Source: Colocasia esculenta
Lineage: Eukaryota > Streptophyta > Magnoliopsida > Alismatales > Araceae
Assembly (NCBI GenBank): GCA_014218235.1
Contig: CM024758.1
Location: forward strand, 99,919,698 to 99,983,697
DNA: 64,000 nt
Reading direction: 5' to 3'
Of the stretch, positions 32,366 through 43,300 are shown piece after piece (position 1 is the first letter of the stretch; the number at the start of each line of letters is the position of its first letter). The notes beneath the pieces are model-generated. The model saw nothing but the letters and a program-made list of their open reading frames with translations. It was not told the origin of the DNA and made no database searches. The position numbers and the translations under genes were made by a program.

Positions 32366-34851
32366 GGGAAGAAGATTACTTTTCGTATTCCAGGTGAGGA
32401 TGAGTTCTCACATCCGTTGCCAAGGAACTTAGTGGGAAGGTTTGTGATCTCCGCCATGAAGGCGATGAGGATGGTGAACAAGGGGTGTGACGCGTTTCTT
32501 TCCAGCGTGGTCTTAGTGCCGAAGGCTGATCAGTCGCCTACCCTTGAGGAGATTGAGGTTGTGCAGGAGTTTCCAGACGTGTTTCCTGATGATTTGTCTG
32601 GATTTCCACCAGCTAGGGAGATAGAGTTCACTATAGAGTTGCTTCCAGGCACCTCTCCTATCTCTAAGGCTCCATATCGGATGGCACCTGCGGATTAGCT
32701 GAGCTGAGGAAGCAGTTGCAGGATTTGTTAGACAATAGATTTATTCACCCTAGTGTGTCACTATGGGGCGCACTTGTATTGTTCGTGAAGAAGAAGGATG
32801 GTTCACTTAGGTTGTGCATTGACTACATGAAGCTCAACTAGGTGACAGTGAAGAACATGTATCCCTTACCGTGGATTGATGATTTGTTCGATCAGCTACA
32901 GAATGCATCGGTGTTTTCTAAGATTGATCTGTGGTCCGACTATCACCAATTGAGGATTAAGGGTGAGGATGTGTCCAAGACGGCTTTCAGGACTCGTTAT
33001 GGACACTATGAGTTTCTTGTGCTTCCATTTGGTCTGACCAGCGCCCCTGCAGCGTTCATGGATCTCATGAACAGGGTGTTTAGACCTTATTTGGATAGCT
33101 TTGTAGTGGTGTTCATTGACTATGTGTTAGTCTATTCTCCTGATAAGGCTACACACAGTGAGCATTTAAGGGTTGTTCTGGAGGTTCTCAGAGAGCACAC
33201 GCTATACGCTAAGTTCAGCAAGTGCGACTTTTGGATGCGCGAGGTTCATTTCCTTGGGCACGTTATCTCAGGCGCTGGAGTTGCAGTTGATCCGACGAAG
33301 GTCCAAGCAGTGTTAGATTGGGAGATTCCAAGGACCCCATCGGAGATTCGGAGCTTTCTTGGTTTAGCAGACTATTATAGGCGATTCATTGAAGGTTTTG
33401 CATCTATCGCCGCACCTTTGAATAAGCTAACCAGGAAGGGTGTGAAGTTTGTGTGGTCTGAGGATTGCGGGAGTAGTTTCCAGTTGTTGAAGGAGAGGCT
33501 TACATCTGCACTTGTGTTGATCTTGCCTAGTGGTGCAGAGGGTTTTTCCATCTACTCTGATGCTTCTCAGATTGGTCTTGGTTGTGTGTTGATGCATCAT
33601 GGTAAGGTAGTTACGTATGCTTCTTGCCAGTTAAAGGAGCATGAGTGTAACTATTCGACCCATGATTTGGAGCTTGTGGCAGTGGTTCATGCACTGAAGA
33701 TCTGGAGACACTATCTTTATGGTGTCAAGTTCAAGATGTTCACTGACCACAAGAGTCTGAGGTATCTTCTTCTCGCAGAAGGAGTTGAACCTGCGGCAGA
33801 GACAGTGGATTAAGTTCATTAAGGACTACGACTTCGAGCTTCAGTATCATCCAGGGAAGGCGAATGTCGTGGCGGATGCTCTCAGCAAGAAGAGGTCCTT
33901 GCTTCAGCATGATTGGAAGATGCTTGAGGATGCTACATGTGCGATGACTGAGTTAGAGCCGTAGTTATGTCAGGCTTTCGTGGCTCAGTTGGCTATCCAA
34001 TCCACGGTTCTGGATGAGGTGATTGAGCAGCAGAAGGATGATCCTAGACTTCAAGAATTGGTCAGCAAGGCAGACATTGCTCGAGATGAGGATGGTGTTA
34101 TTAGATTTCAGCACCGAGTTTGTGTTCCTGATGTTGTGGATGTTCGTGAGCATGTTCTAGCAGAAGCTCATAGGTCGAGGTTCTCTATTCATCCAAGCAA
34201 CACCAAGATGTACCAGGATTTGAAGAGATCTTTCTAGTGGTCTGGTATGAAGAAGGATGTGGCCGAGTTTGTGTCTAGATGTTTGGTATGCCAACAAGTA
34301 AAGGCCGAGCGTCAGCGACCATCTGGCCTTATGCAAAATATGGAGATACCTGTATGGAAGTGGGAAGCAATCACTATGGATTTTGTGACGGGTTTGCCCA
34401 GATTAGCGAAGGGCAATGACTCGATTTGGGTGATTGTTGATCGTTTCTCCAAGATGGTGCATTTATTGGCTATAAAGAAGAAGCAGTCCATGGAGAGTTT
34501 GGCTAGGCTGTATGTTAGCAGCATTGTGAGGTTGTATGGTGTGCCGAAGTCCATTATCTCTGATCGAGACCCGAGGTTTACTTCGAGGCTATGGCAGGAT
34601 CTTCAAGAGGCTTTGGGTTCTTAGCTGAAGCTTAGTTCGGCGTTCCATCCCCAGAAAGATGGCTAGTCCAAGAGGACGATCTAGACGCTCAAGGATATGT
34701 TGAGAGCGTGCGTGTTTGATTGTAAGGGTGATTGGGAGTGTCATTTACCTCTTGTGGAGTTCGCCTACACACAGCTTTCATGCGAGCATTGGCATGGCTC
34801 TGTTTGAGGCTCTGTATGGGTGACCCTGTAGATCTCCTTTGTGCTGGGAGG
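32366..34851 (+). pseudogene. pol: element A RT, RNase H and integrase core (dead)
   Basis: RT (about 32580-33460) shows FTIELLPGTSP, FSKIDLWSDYHQ and FGLTSAPAAFMDLMN. The catalytic pair reads FIDY instead of FIDD: codon 33121-33123 is TAT, removing a catalytic Asp. RNase H (about 33540-33890) has YSDASQIGLGC and DHKSLRY, with a frameshift near 33775. Integrase (about 33960-34851) keeps the zinc-finger segment and the first two core Asp. The third catalytic residue is Lys (AAG at 34670-34672), where B has Glu. Stops at about 32697, 32839, 33961, 34235, 34621, 34664 and 34682 fit CAG, CGA or TGG changed to a stop in several cases. The reading is cut at 34856 by the Cassandra insertion. Confidence 0.9.
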
Positions 34852-34856
34852 AGACA
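34852..34856 (+). other. left target-site duplication of the Cassandra TRIM (AGACA)
   Basis: AGACA is repeated at 35490-35494 right after the TRIM, and the interrupted integrase reading continues there. Confidence 0.95.
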
Positions 34857-34946
34857 TGTAACACCCCATATAAGATATGTTAAATGGACTAAATCAGAAG
34901 ACTACCAACAACCCGGACTAGTCATTTTCAGAGCTCGAGCGGAAAA

Positions 34947-35010
34947 GAACTCTGAAGTTAAGCATGCTCAGTTGAGAGTAGTCCCAGGATGGGTGACCTT
35001 CCTGGGAAGT
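34947..35010 (+). ncRNA. 5S rRNA-like segment in the Cassandra left LTR
   Basis: GAACTCTGAAGTTAAGC and AGGATGGGTGACC correspond to the conserved box A region and box C of plant 5S rRNA, with the intervening GAGAGTAGT, and are followed by CTGGGAAGT. The right-LTR copy is at about 35378-35441. Only the 3' half of 5S is recognisable, so this is a retroelement promoter of the RNA polymerase III type and not a 5S gene. Confidence 0.9.
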
Positions 35011-35061
35011 CTACCAACTGGCACAGTTGTTGGGCCAGTTTGCTGGTTGGGTCGTCACAAA

Positions 35062-35073
35062 TGGTATCAGAGC
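35062..35073 (+). other. primer-binding site of the Cassandra TRIM
   Basis: TGGTATCAGAGC lies 2 bp after the left LTR. Confidence 0.95.
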
Positions 35074-35489
35074 CTTGCCCAGCCGGAAGTGCAGAACTAA
35101 GTGCCCACAGGGCAAAGTGCTACGCTATGGGAGCCACCTCTTGAGGCCATAATGGCGCAAAGTGCTACATAGTGGGAGCCACCTCTTGAGCCTGTGGGGG
35201 CACCTCTAGAATCCTGCCTGCCTGGGGTTTGATTGTGTGCTATATGTGAGCAGCGACGAGGACGTCGCTTATATAAGAGGGGTAGATTGTAACACCCTAT
35301 AAGAATATGTTAAATGGACTAAATCAGCAGACTACCAACAACCCGGACTAATCATTTTCAGAGCTCGAGCAGGAAAAGAACTCTGAAGTTAAGCGTGCTC
35401 AGTTGGGAGTAGTCCCAGGATGGGTGACCTTCCTGGGAAGTCTACCAACTGGCACGGTTGTTGGGCCATTTGCTGGTTGGGTCGTCACA

Positions 35490-35771
35490 AGACAGGCGAT
35501 AGGCAGTTGATTGGTTCGGAGTTGGTGCAGGAGACTTCGGATAAGATTCAGCTTATCGAGCAGAGGCTTGTTGCGGCGCAGGATAGGCAGAAGAGCTACG
35601 CCGACAATAGAAGGAAGGATTTGGAGTTCGAGGTTGGCGAGCATGTTTTTCTTAAGGTTTCGCCTACCCGAGGTTGTCAGGTTTGACAGGCATAGCAAGT
35701 TGAGTCCTAGATTCATTGGCCCATTTGAGATTCTTAGGTGGATGGGCAGCGTGGCATATGAGCTAGCTTTA
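35490..35771 (+). pseudogene. pol: element A integrase C-terminal part, first copy
   Basis: It starts with the right TSD AGACA (35490-35494). The reading continues with GDRQLIGSELVQETSDK, YADNRRKDLEFEV and LSPRFIGPFEIL, matching B at 27378-27660. It is cut off by the run of N at 35772. Confidence 0.9.
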
Positions 35772-35871
35772 NNNNNNNNNNNNNNNNNNNNNNNNNNNNN
35801 NNNNNNNNNNNNNNNNNNNNNNNNNNNNNNNNNNNNNNNNNNNNNNNNNNNNNNNNNNNNNNNNNNNNNNN
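35772..35871. other. assembly gap (100 N)
   Basis: Exactly 100 N, a conventional placeholder for a gap of unknown size. The flanks overlap in content. Confidence 1.
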
Positions 35872-36857
35872 CTTTCATGCGAGCATTGGCAGGCTTGTTT
35901 GAGCTCTGTATGGGTGACCCTGTGATCTCCTTTGTGTGGGAGGAGGACATGTAACACCCCATATAAGAAATGTTAAATGGACTAAATCAGAAGATACAAC
36001 AACCGGACTAGTCATTTTCAGAGCTCGAGCAGGAAAAGAACTCTGAAGTAAGCATGCTCAGTTGAGAGTAGTCCAGGATGGGTGACCTTCCTGGGAAGTC
36101 TACAAACTGGCAGTTGTTGGGCCAGTTTGCTGGTTGGGTCGTCACAAATGGTATCAGAGCCTTGCCCAGCGGAAGTGCAGGAACTAAGTGCCACACAGGG
36201 CAAAGTGCTACGCTATGGGAGCCACCTCTTGAGGCCATAATGGCGCAAAGTGCTACATAGTGGGAGCCACCTCTTGAGCCTGTGGGGGCCACCTCTAGAA
36301 TCCTGCCTGCCTGGGGTTTGATTGTGTGCTATATGTGAGCAGCGACGAGGACGCGCTTATATAAGAGGGGTAGATTGTAACACCCCATATAAGAATATGT
36401 TAAATGGACTAAATCAGCAGACTACCAACAACCCGGACTAATCATTTCAGAGAGCTCGAGCAGGAAAAGAACTCTGAAGTTAAGCGGCTCAGTTGGGAGT
36501 AGTCCCAGGATGGGTGACCTTCCTGGGAAGTCTACCAACTGGCACGGTTGTTGGGCCATTTGCTGGTTGGGTCGTCACAAGACAGGCGATAGGCAGTTGA
36601 TTGGTTCGGAGTGGTGCAGGAGACTTCGGATAAGATTCAGCTTATCGAGCAGAGGCTTGTTGCGGCGCAGGATAGGCAGAAGAGCTACGCGACAATAGAA
36701 GAAGGATTTGGAGTTCGAGGTTGGCGAGCATGTTTTTCTAAGGTTCGCCTACCCGAGGCGTTGTCAGGTTTGAAGGCATAGAGCAAGTTGAGTCTAGATT
36801 CATTGGCCCATTGAGATTCTTAGGTGGATGGGCAGCGTGGCATATGAGCTAGCTTTA
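35872..36857 (+). repeat. second copy of 34778-35771 after the gap, probably an assembly duplicate
   Basis: It repeats the end of the integrase core, the whole Cassandra TRIM (35950-36579, PBS 36149-36160, LTRs 35950-36146 and 36376-36579, same TSD AGACA at 36580-36584) and the integrase C-terminus, in the same order and at the same insertion point. It differs from the first copy mainly by many scattered single-base losses, as in uncorrected long reads. Two independent insertions at the same base are very unlikely. Confidence 0.85.
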
Positions 36858-37134
36858 CCCCCAGCGCTAGCTAGTGTACACCCAGTTTTCCACGTATCTA
36901 TGCTCAGGAGGTATATGCGTGATCCGTCTCATGTTATTAGTCATGAGCCAGTGGAGATTCAGCCAGACTTTTCGTATTTGAGCAACCAGTAGCTATCCTA
37001 GACCGGAAGGTTCAGCACCTCAGAAACAAGAGCATTGCGTCCGTGAAGGTGCTTTGGCGGAATTTCTCGTGAGAGGAGGCTACATGGGAGCTTGAGGATG
37101 CCATGAAGAAGAAGTATCCCTACTTGTTGGTTAG
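36858..37134 (+). pseudogene. pol: element A integrase end and chromodomain remnant
   Basis: The reading continues from the duplicate with PPALASV, HVSMLRRY and ISHEPVEIQPD, then the chromodomain-like LDRKVQHLRNKS, SVKVLWRNFS and EEATWELEDAMKKKYP. A TGA at 37070-37072 interrupts it at the same codon as in B (27872). The expected stop after the domain is not in frame. A purine run (about 37170-37181) precedes the LTR. Confidence 0.85.
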
Positions 37135-37181
37135 TATTTTCATTCTAAATTCGAGGACGAAGTTTTCTTTTAGGGAGAGGG

Positions 37182-40063
37182 GTAAGGCCCTCGTACTTTG
37201 TTCTCTTACTCGAATTTGTTCTTATTATGCTTAATTATATGCATATGATAATTGTTGTAAATATCATACTTACTTAATTCCTTATGTGCATATGTATATA
37301 CATGTTATTTCTATATATATAGTCTTTATATAATTCTGTGTATATTGTATTTAAATAATGCAGTGCATATTATATGTAATTATATGGTGTATGTATGATA
37401 ATGGATGTTTTCTGTTATCTGCCCGAAATCCCAGTTAACGTCCACATCCTTGACGTTAAGGGCAGGTTGACGGCAACCAGTGTGTCGTTGACTCATGTGA
37501 CGTCAGATCGATGGACGCTGACTTCCTGTAAACGACAGCAAAGTGGCCGTTTATTTCCCAGTTTTGTTGCGATTTCAGATCTGGAAACGGCTGGGTTTCT
37601 TACGGTTGGGATTAGGAAACCTAGATCTAACGGTAGGAACCCAATCTAATGTGTACCCTACCCACTTAGCTATAAAAACACCAGATTTCGGCCGAGTTAG
37701 GTCTTTTGGCTCTTGAGAAAAAACTAGGGTTCTTGTGAGAAAAATCGAACTTTGCAAGGCTTGATCCGATGATTCTGTGCTTCTCCGGCGATCTCCATCG
37801 ACTGGTTGGTGCACCTGGATTGATAAAGCTTCCCGACTCTGGAGAATCCCCTGTGCAGACACAAAGACCGGATTCATGAGGGGATTGTGCATCTTCTTGG
37901 CTTGGCCGAAGAGAGCTTCTTTGACCAAATTTAACCATTAGAGAATTTTTCACAGGCAAGTAATCTAGGGATTACATCCCTATACATGTCCCTTAGGTCT
38001 CAAGATTTTTACAGAATTTATTTCGTGTCCTGGAACCTCCAATTCCCCTTGTTTATTACGTTCAGTCTGTATTTTCTGCAGACAGGAACTTGACGGCCAT
38101 GTTGTTGCCGCCAAGATCTGAGTTGGCGGCAACATCGTGGTGTCGTTAACCCATGTTGGCGGCAACCCCTTGCCGCCAAGTCTTCAGGTTTTCTAGAAAT
38201 GTGAACTTGATCTATGCACTGTGATTTTCAGACTTATGGTTGTATGTGCATGCTGTAAAATTTATGTTTGGTCAGGTATGTCAGTAGGTCATATCATGAG
38301 GGTATGTAGAATTTCTGTGCATGTTTTATTTAATATATTTCTGTATACGGAAATGAGCATGATTTGACCATGTTTAATTCTGAATAAATGGAATTGTTGC
38401 ATGTTAGGGATCCAGAAAATTTCCATGATGTTACGATTACTTTTCAGGTTTTAGAACTGTTAGAACCAACTGTGTTGCTGTTAAACCATGCTTAAATGAA
38501 TTTCTGATAATTCTACAGAAATATATTTTAAACTGTTAAAATTAGTTTTACAGTTCCAAAAATATGAAAAATTAGACATGCGAATATTATCTGTAAGAGG
38601 TCTGTGATAAAAATTTGGTACTATTAACAACTGTGAATACTATTCATCTTTTAAAAGAGTAATTAAACCATGTTAAGTGTGTGAATTAAATCATGTGAAT
38701 TTCAATGTTTAGCAGCATGTTAGGGCTTTACTATGGTTTATTTATCACTGTGAAATAGTAACATGAGTTTTGTAAACTGAAACATGTGTATGTGTTTAAA
38801 GCATATGTGAATGGTTTATAAGTGCATGTAAATAACATAAATCATGTGGATAAGTGAGAGCAATGTATTTAATGTGAAATTATGTCGAAATTGACACTGC
38901 TACCATAGAAGGCTATGGAGCCGTACTGTAGTAAAGTCTCTATGGGAAGGTTCAATTTGTATGTGATATCCTATGGGCATTAGGATGAAATCCTAGAGGT
39001 GGACAAGTACCACTGGTTAGGGTGGAGAGGGCTTCTCCCGGTTCTACGCAGTTAACCAAGATTCATCACTGTATGTCTAGGTGACGGGTATGTGTTATGT
39101 ATATGTGGTCCTTCTTTATCGTGGTTCGGACTATGTGTCACGGCAAATAAGTGTAAAAAATGTGAAAATGTGAATGTGTGAAAGGTGTGTATGTGGAAGT
39201 GTTATGTGAATGTGTTAAAAGTGATAAGATGTGAATCCATGTGAATGTGAATTAATTATGTTAAATAGCAAGCTAAACATGAGAAATATGTTATAAAAGC
39301 TTGTGAAAATGATTAGATATCATTCTAGGATTGCTAGTTACCTTGTGAATATTTCATGCTCAAATTTCATATAATGTGAAATGATTGAAAAAAAAAATTT
39401 GAAAGCATGAATGTGTTATATATTATGTGTACAAAGTATGCTATAAGTCATTCATGATATTTACTTATTTTAAGAATATGGTTGATATGAATTGTGATTT
39501 GCAACATGAGTCAAGTTATTCATCATGTATAGAAAGCATGTGTAGGTTGTTTATGTATATTTGTTAAATTGAAACGAAGCATGTACCATAAATTTTCCTC
39601 TTTGGATTATAAGTAGCATGTGTATGTGATATGTGTAAGGGTGTACCTTAGGTTGCTTTCTGGGTCTTTTTAGAAGACTCATACTTGCTTTGGCATATAG
39701 GTGAGACAGGTGTCCCCGTACTTGAGGAGGACCTATTGAGGAGGGACTCTGAGTGCGAGGAGTAGCTCTACCTGTGGAGATTACTATACTTTACTTCCTT
39801 TTCATAGTATGTAATCAATGTATGGACAATGTATTTCATTTGGACATGTAATAATGTGGACATTGTTATTTCTTTACTTGCTATATAGATTGCGGAATAT
39901 GTGAAAGATGATGGAATAAGAGTTACATTTTATTTCCGTTGTACTTTCCTTGTTATTCATGTACATTTCAACCTATGTTAGTGTTGGTAAATGTCCACTG
40001 TGACGGCGCCGTTGGTACCGACGTGGATTGGTATAATCAAACCGGTATAAGGGGGTCGTTACA
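37182..40063 (+). repeat. 3' LTR of element A
   Basis: It starts at about GTAAGGCCCTCG (the TG is imperfect) and ends GGGGTCGTTACA at 40063. It holds the TATA box at 37671, inverted repeats AACGTCCA..GACGTT (about 37437-37462) and TTGGCGGCAA..TTGCCGCCAAG (about 38156-38179), and the GGCATTAGGATGAAATCCT block (about 38977). No gene is present. Confidence 0.9.
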
Positions 40064-42102
40064 TGTTTTCCCACCCAAGAATTTCAGTCTATTTTTATAT
40101 TTAGATTTTTGAACCATCTCTTGAACGCGACGTGTTGAACTGTCGCGATTTAGAGCATGGCGATGTGAACGTGACGGGTAGAACCGTCGCAATTCAAGAG
40201 TCATTGCGACATGTCGATCTGTCGCGTTCTGAACGCGACAGACAGGGCCGTCGTATTCTATTTGGACAATCGATTCCGGCCGAAAAGGCGACAATCTGTC
40301 CCGTCGCGATTTGAATGTGACGGGTAGGTCCGTTGCGATTTAATGACATTGTACAGAACCGTGTTTTGACTGTGTGTATAGTCCTTTGAAGTGCGACGAC
40401 TGTGTCCATCGCAATTTAAAGGCCAACCCGAGACTGTTTTAATGAGCTGTTTAGTCTACCCTATGCATGTCTTTATGTCATATCATGTCATGTAGCTATT
40501 CAATGGCTTAAAAATGATCAACCCATATGAAAGTCATAAGAATATGAAGATCTTTTTAAATGTTTTAATTGATTGATTGTCTCATCTACCATGTGATTGA
40601 TATGAGTTATGAACATATTCTGACTTGTCTATAATTGAAATGTGTTATATGTTAAAAGTACAGCAACCCTTTGATAGATTGAATTGCATACATGTCATGC
40701 ATGTTTGTTATAAGCTATCTGTCTGTTTTAAAATAATGGATTGTGGATTGAGACACGTTCTTCACGACACTTTACACATATAGGTAGCCCTTTCTTGGGG
40801 GATTGGAAACTCACAGCCTGTCATTCCATATCGGCAGTCTAGTGACCTTTCTCTTAAGACCTCCGTAATTCTCCGTACTCCGTGGATTCCCTCATAGAGA
40901 CCGAGTTTGTTGTACCAATGAAGTACCCAAAAGATAGATTGCACTTCTATTCTTATCTAATTCTCGTGAGAGTGATTTGATAACATTGAAACCAATCCAT
41001 TAAATGTAAAGATTGAACTAATGAGATTAAGTTGTATGCTGCAGCAGAAATTAATCTGGATCATGTGCCCTTGCCTTGTTCTCTATCATCATTGACATGA
41101 TATTTAGTTCATAATGTCCATCGCTTGGAAAATCATGTTGGCCATAAATGAATGAATGGAATTACCAGAAACTATTGAAATTCGGTCACAACTATGCCTG
41201 TGCAAATAGGGCCTAATCTGGTCTTGGGAGGAGCACCCGAAATACTTATAAATCGAGAGTATATGATCCATTGAGGTGTCTGGCAATCACCTAATTGAAT
41301 GCAAGATTGATCTGGGTAATTTCCACACTATTATTGAATGATTGATTGATTGATTTGAACTGTTATATGTGAAATGGCCAAATCTATTGTACATGTCATC
41401 GTTATTGAACCCTATATGTCATTGTCCATTGGAATTCTACGGAATTCAACTTGAGATATCTACTGCACATGCTACATGTTATTGAATCTCTCCCATTGAT
41501 AAATGATCGGACTGTCATCCTTAACATTGATAATTGTTCCGTCAGGAGAATTGTCATGAATTGATTGAGCCATCCTTGTACATGTTATAGCTTGAAACAA
41601 TTTCCATCGTTATTGACATGAGTATTGCATGATAGTATTGTCACTGTTAACATGTTAATTATGTAAAGCATGCCCGCACCATGAGATGTAAATCCTTCTG
41701 GGCGCTAGTGCGCTCACACCTGCTTTCCTTAATATTTTCAAGTGATGATTATGAGGAGTTGGAGAATGATGGGACCAGGGACGAGTGATGAGCTGCTCAA
41801 TTGTACTTATAGCTAGTCAGCCAAGATGATTAGAGTTGAAAGAGTCTAAATAGATAGGTTTATTCCTTTAATGTCATATGTACTTGAAATACAATATTGG
41901 GCCCTATGTTTGGCTCTGATGATGTAAGGTTCTAAATTAGTTGAATGGAAATGAAATAAAGAGTATTTGGCTGGCAATATTATTGTCTCAAGTATGCTGT
42001 TATACTTAGTTGTTACTCTAAATTACTCGACTGTAATACTCATACTTGTATCGTTCACACATCCCGATATTTATTTCCACTGCTAAATGTCGGGCCGTGA
42101 CA
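40064..42102 (+). repeat. 5' LTR of element E, 5'-truncated
   Basis: It ends GGGCCGTGACA, followed by the PBS. The region 40110-40420 carries about six inverted repeats built on GCGACG/CGTCGC with variable 6-9 nt loops. The first 50-270 bp align with 46925-47098. No gene is present. Confidence 0.85.
40110..40420. promoter_or_regulatory. GCGAC/GTCGC inverted-repeat array in the element E LTR
   Basis: Repeated units read like GAACGCGAC..GTCGCGATTT, with stems GCGAC(GG)/(CC)GTCGC and variable loops. They continue in the right LTR (46725-47085), where one unit is a perfect 20-bp palindrome at 46771-46790, GCGACGTACATGTACGTCGC. Confidence 0.75.
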
Positions 42103-42104
42103 GT

Positions 42105-42116
42105 TGGTATCAGAGC
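42105..42116 (+). other. primer-binding site of element E (initiator tRNA-Met)
   Basis: TGGTATCAGAGC lies 2 bp after the LTR end. Confidence 0.95.
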
Positions 42117-42307
42117 CTAGGCTTTCCCTTAAGTTCTAGGCAAATAGGAAATTGTTAGGTTTAACTAAGATAAAACCCCATGTGTCGACTTGTCAAAAAT
42201 CAACGGTGAGATTGGGGTAGAAACACAGGCTAAGTCATCTAGTTAGAATTGAGTTATGATGAAGTTAATATCTTATGAACGTAATGTGGTTATCTTGAAG
42301 GATTGCA

Positions 42308-43300
42308 ATGGCTGCCGCACATGAGAGAGATTTGCAAAGGACGATCAACACACTAACCTGGGCATTACTATAGGCCACTTAGGGTAGAGCTGAAACTCAT
42401 GGAGATCTCCACAGAAACTTCAAGAGTATGAACCCACCCAGGTTCGGGGGTAGCATGACCCAGACGAGGCTGAGCACTAGCTCAAGGAAATTGAGCGTGC
42501 GTTCCGCGTGATGGGATGCACCGATGAGAATAAAGTTACTCTAGCTACTTATCAGCTAGAGAGAGAAGCACATATTTAGTGGGAGTCAATTGAAGCTACA
42601 TTAGGTGATGCCCAGGCCACTTGGGCACAGTTCAAGGAGTACTTCAACAACAAGTACTTCTCAGACCGAGTACAAAAGAAGAAGGCGGCGGAGTTCGCCA
42701 ATCTGAAGCAATGGAGTTTGCCTATAGTAGAATATGAGGCCCAGTTCTCTAAACCAGCTTGTTATGCCCCACACTTGGTCCAAACCGAGCGGTTGAAGGC
42801 CAAGCGATTTATGAGCTGTCTTCGGCCCTAGTACATCACACAACTGGGACCGATGGATTTGCAAATCTATCCGCAGATGGTAAGAAAGGCACTCCTACTA
42901 GAGGTCTCTATAGCTATTACGCAAAATATTAAGAACAGCATGATGAAGAAGGAACAGAGAACAACATCCAAAAGGCCACCAACTGTGGTCGGGACAAAGC
43001 GGCCGATTGGCCAAGCTGGGAATCAGCCAGTCAAGAAGTTCAGGGATGGAGGTTATCAACAAACCCCCATCAACAAGGAGCCATGCAAACATTGTGACAA
43101 GACTAGTTACAGGTCAGAAGACTACTGGAAGGCACTGGGGAGGTGCTTACGTTGCGAGAGCCAGAGTCACAAGATCTATGCATGTCCGCGTATGAATAAT
43201 CAGACACCGGCAACACAGGGAGGCTAGAAGCACCAAGGTAGGCTGCAGGCGCTACAAGAACCAACTACATCAGAGGAAGGTGGTATGGTTGAAGGTACAC
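42308..43300 (+). pseudogene. gag: element E gag
   Basis: ATG 42308 starts MAAAHERDLQ. The Gag core follows: NPPRFGG, LKEIERAFRVMGC, KVTLATYQLEREAHI, FKEYFNNKYFSD, KKAAEFANLKQ, IVEYEAQFS and RLKAKRFM. Then come zinc-binding clusters CKHCDK and CLRCESQSHKIYAC (CX2CX4HX4C). There are stops at CAG and TGG positions (about 42371, 42380, 42478, 42579, 42829) and a frameshift near 42451. The codons homologous to the A and B intron 2 site (TYQLEREAHI) are continuous here, so E lacks that intron. Confidence 0.85.

Larger units (their letters stand above)
34857..35489 (+). mobile_element. Cassandra-type TRIM with 5S rRNA-like LTRs
   Basis: It is 633 bp: LTRs at 34857-35059 and 35288-35489 (TGTAACACCC..GTCGTCACA, 203 and 202 bp), an initiator-Met PBS at 35062-35073, a short non-coding interior and a purine run ATAAGAGGGGTAGAT before the right LTR. 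Each LTR contains a 5S rRNA-derived segment, the hallmark of Cassandra. There is no coding capacity, so it depends on other elements for enzymes. The TSD AGACA is perfect. Confidence 0.95.
6460..40063 (+). mobile_element. element A: Ty3/Gypsy (chromodomain clade), old, host of B and Cassandra
   Basis: The element runs from a 5'-truncated left LTR (6460-8709) through a primer-binding site (8715-8726), gag, protease, RT, RNase H, integrase and chromodomain remnants to the right LTR (37182-40063). It is split by element B (9420-31217), a Cassandra TRIM (34857-35489), and a 100-N gap with duplicated flanks. The coding parts align residue by residue with B, so the two are related families. It is dead: one of the two RT catalytic Asp is Tyr, the integrase catalytic Glu is Lys, and there are many nonsense codons. 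The two LTRs differ at many sites, consistent with age. No TSD can be checked because the left end is missing. Confidence 0.9.

Noticed and set aside
34947..35010. A 5S rRNA gene
   Set aside because: Only the 3' half of 5S is recognisable, and it lies inside matching short LTRs with PBS and TSD, which is the Cassandra arrangement.
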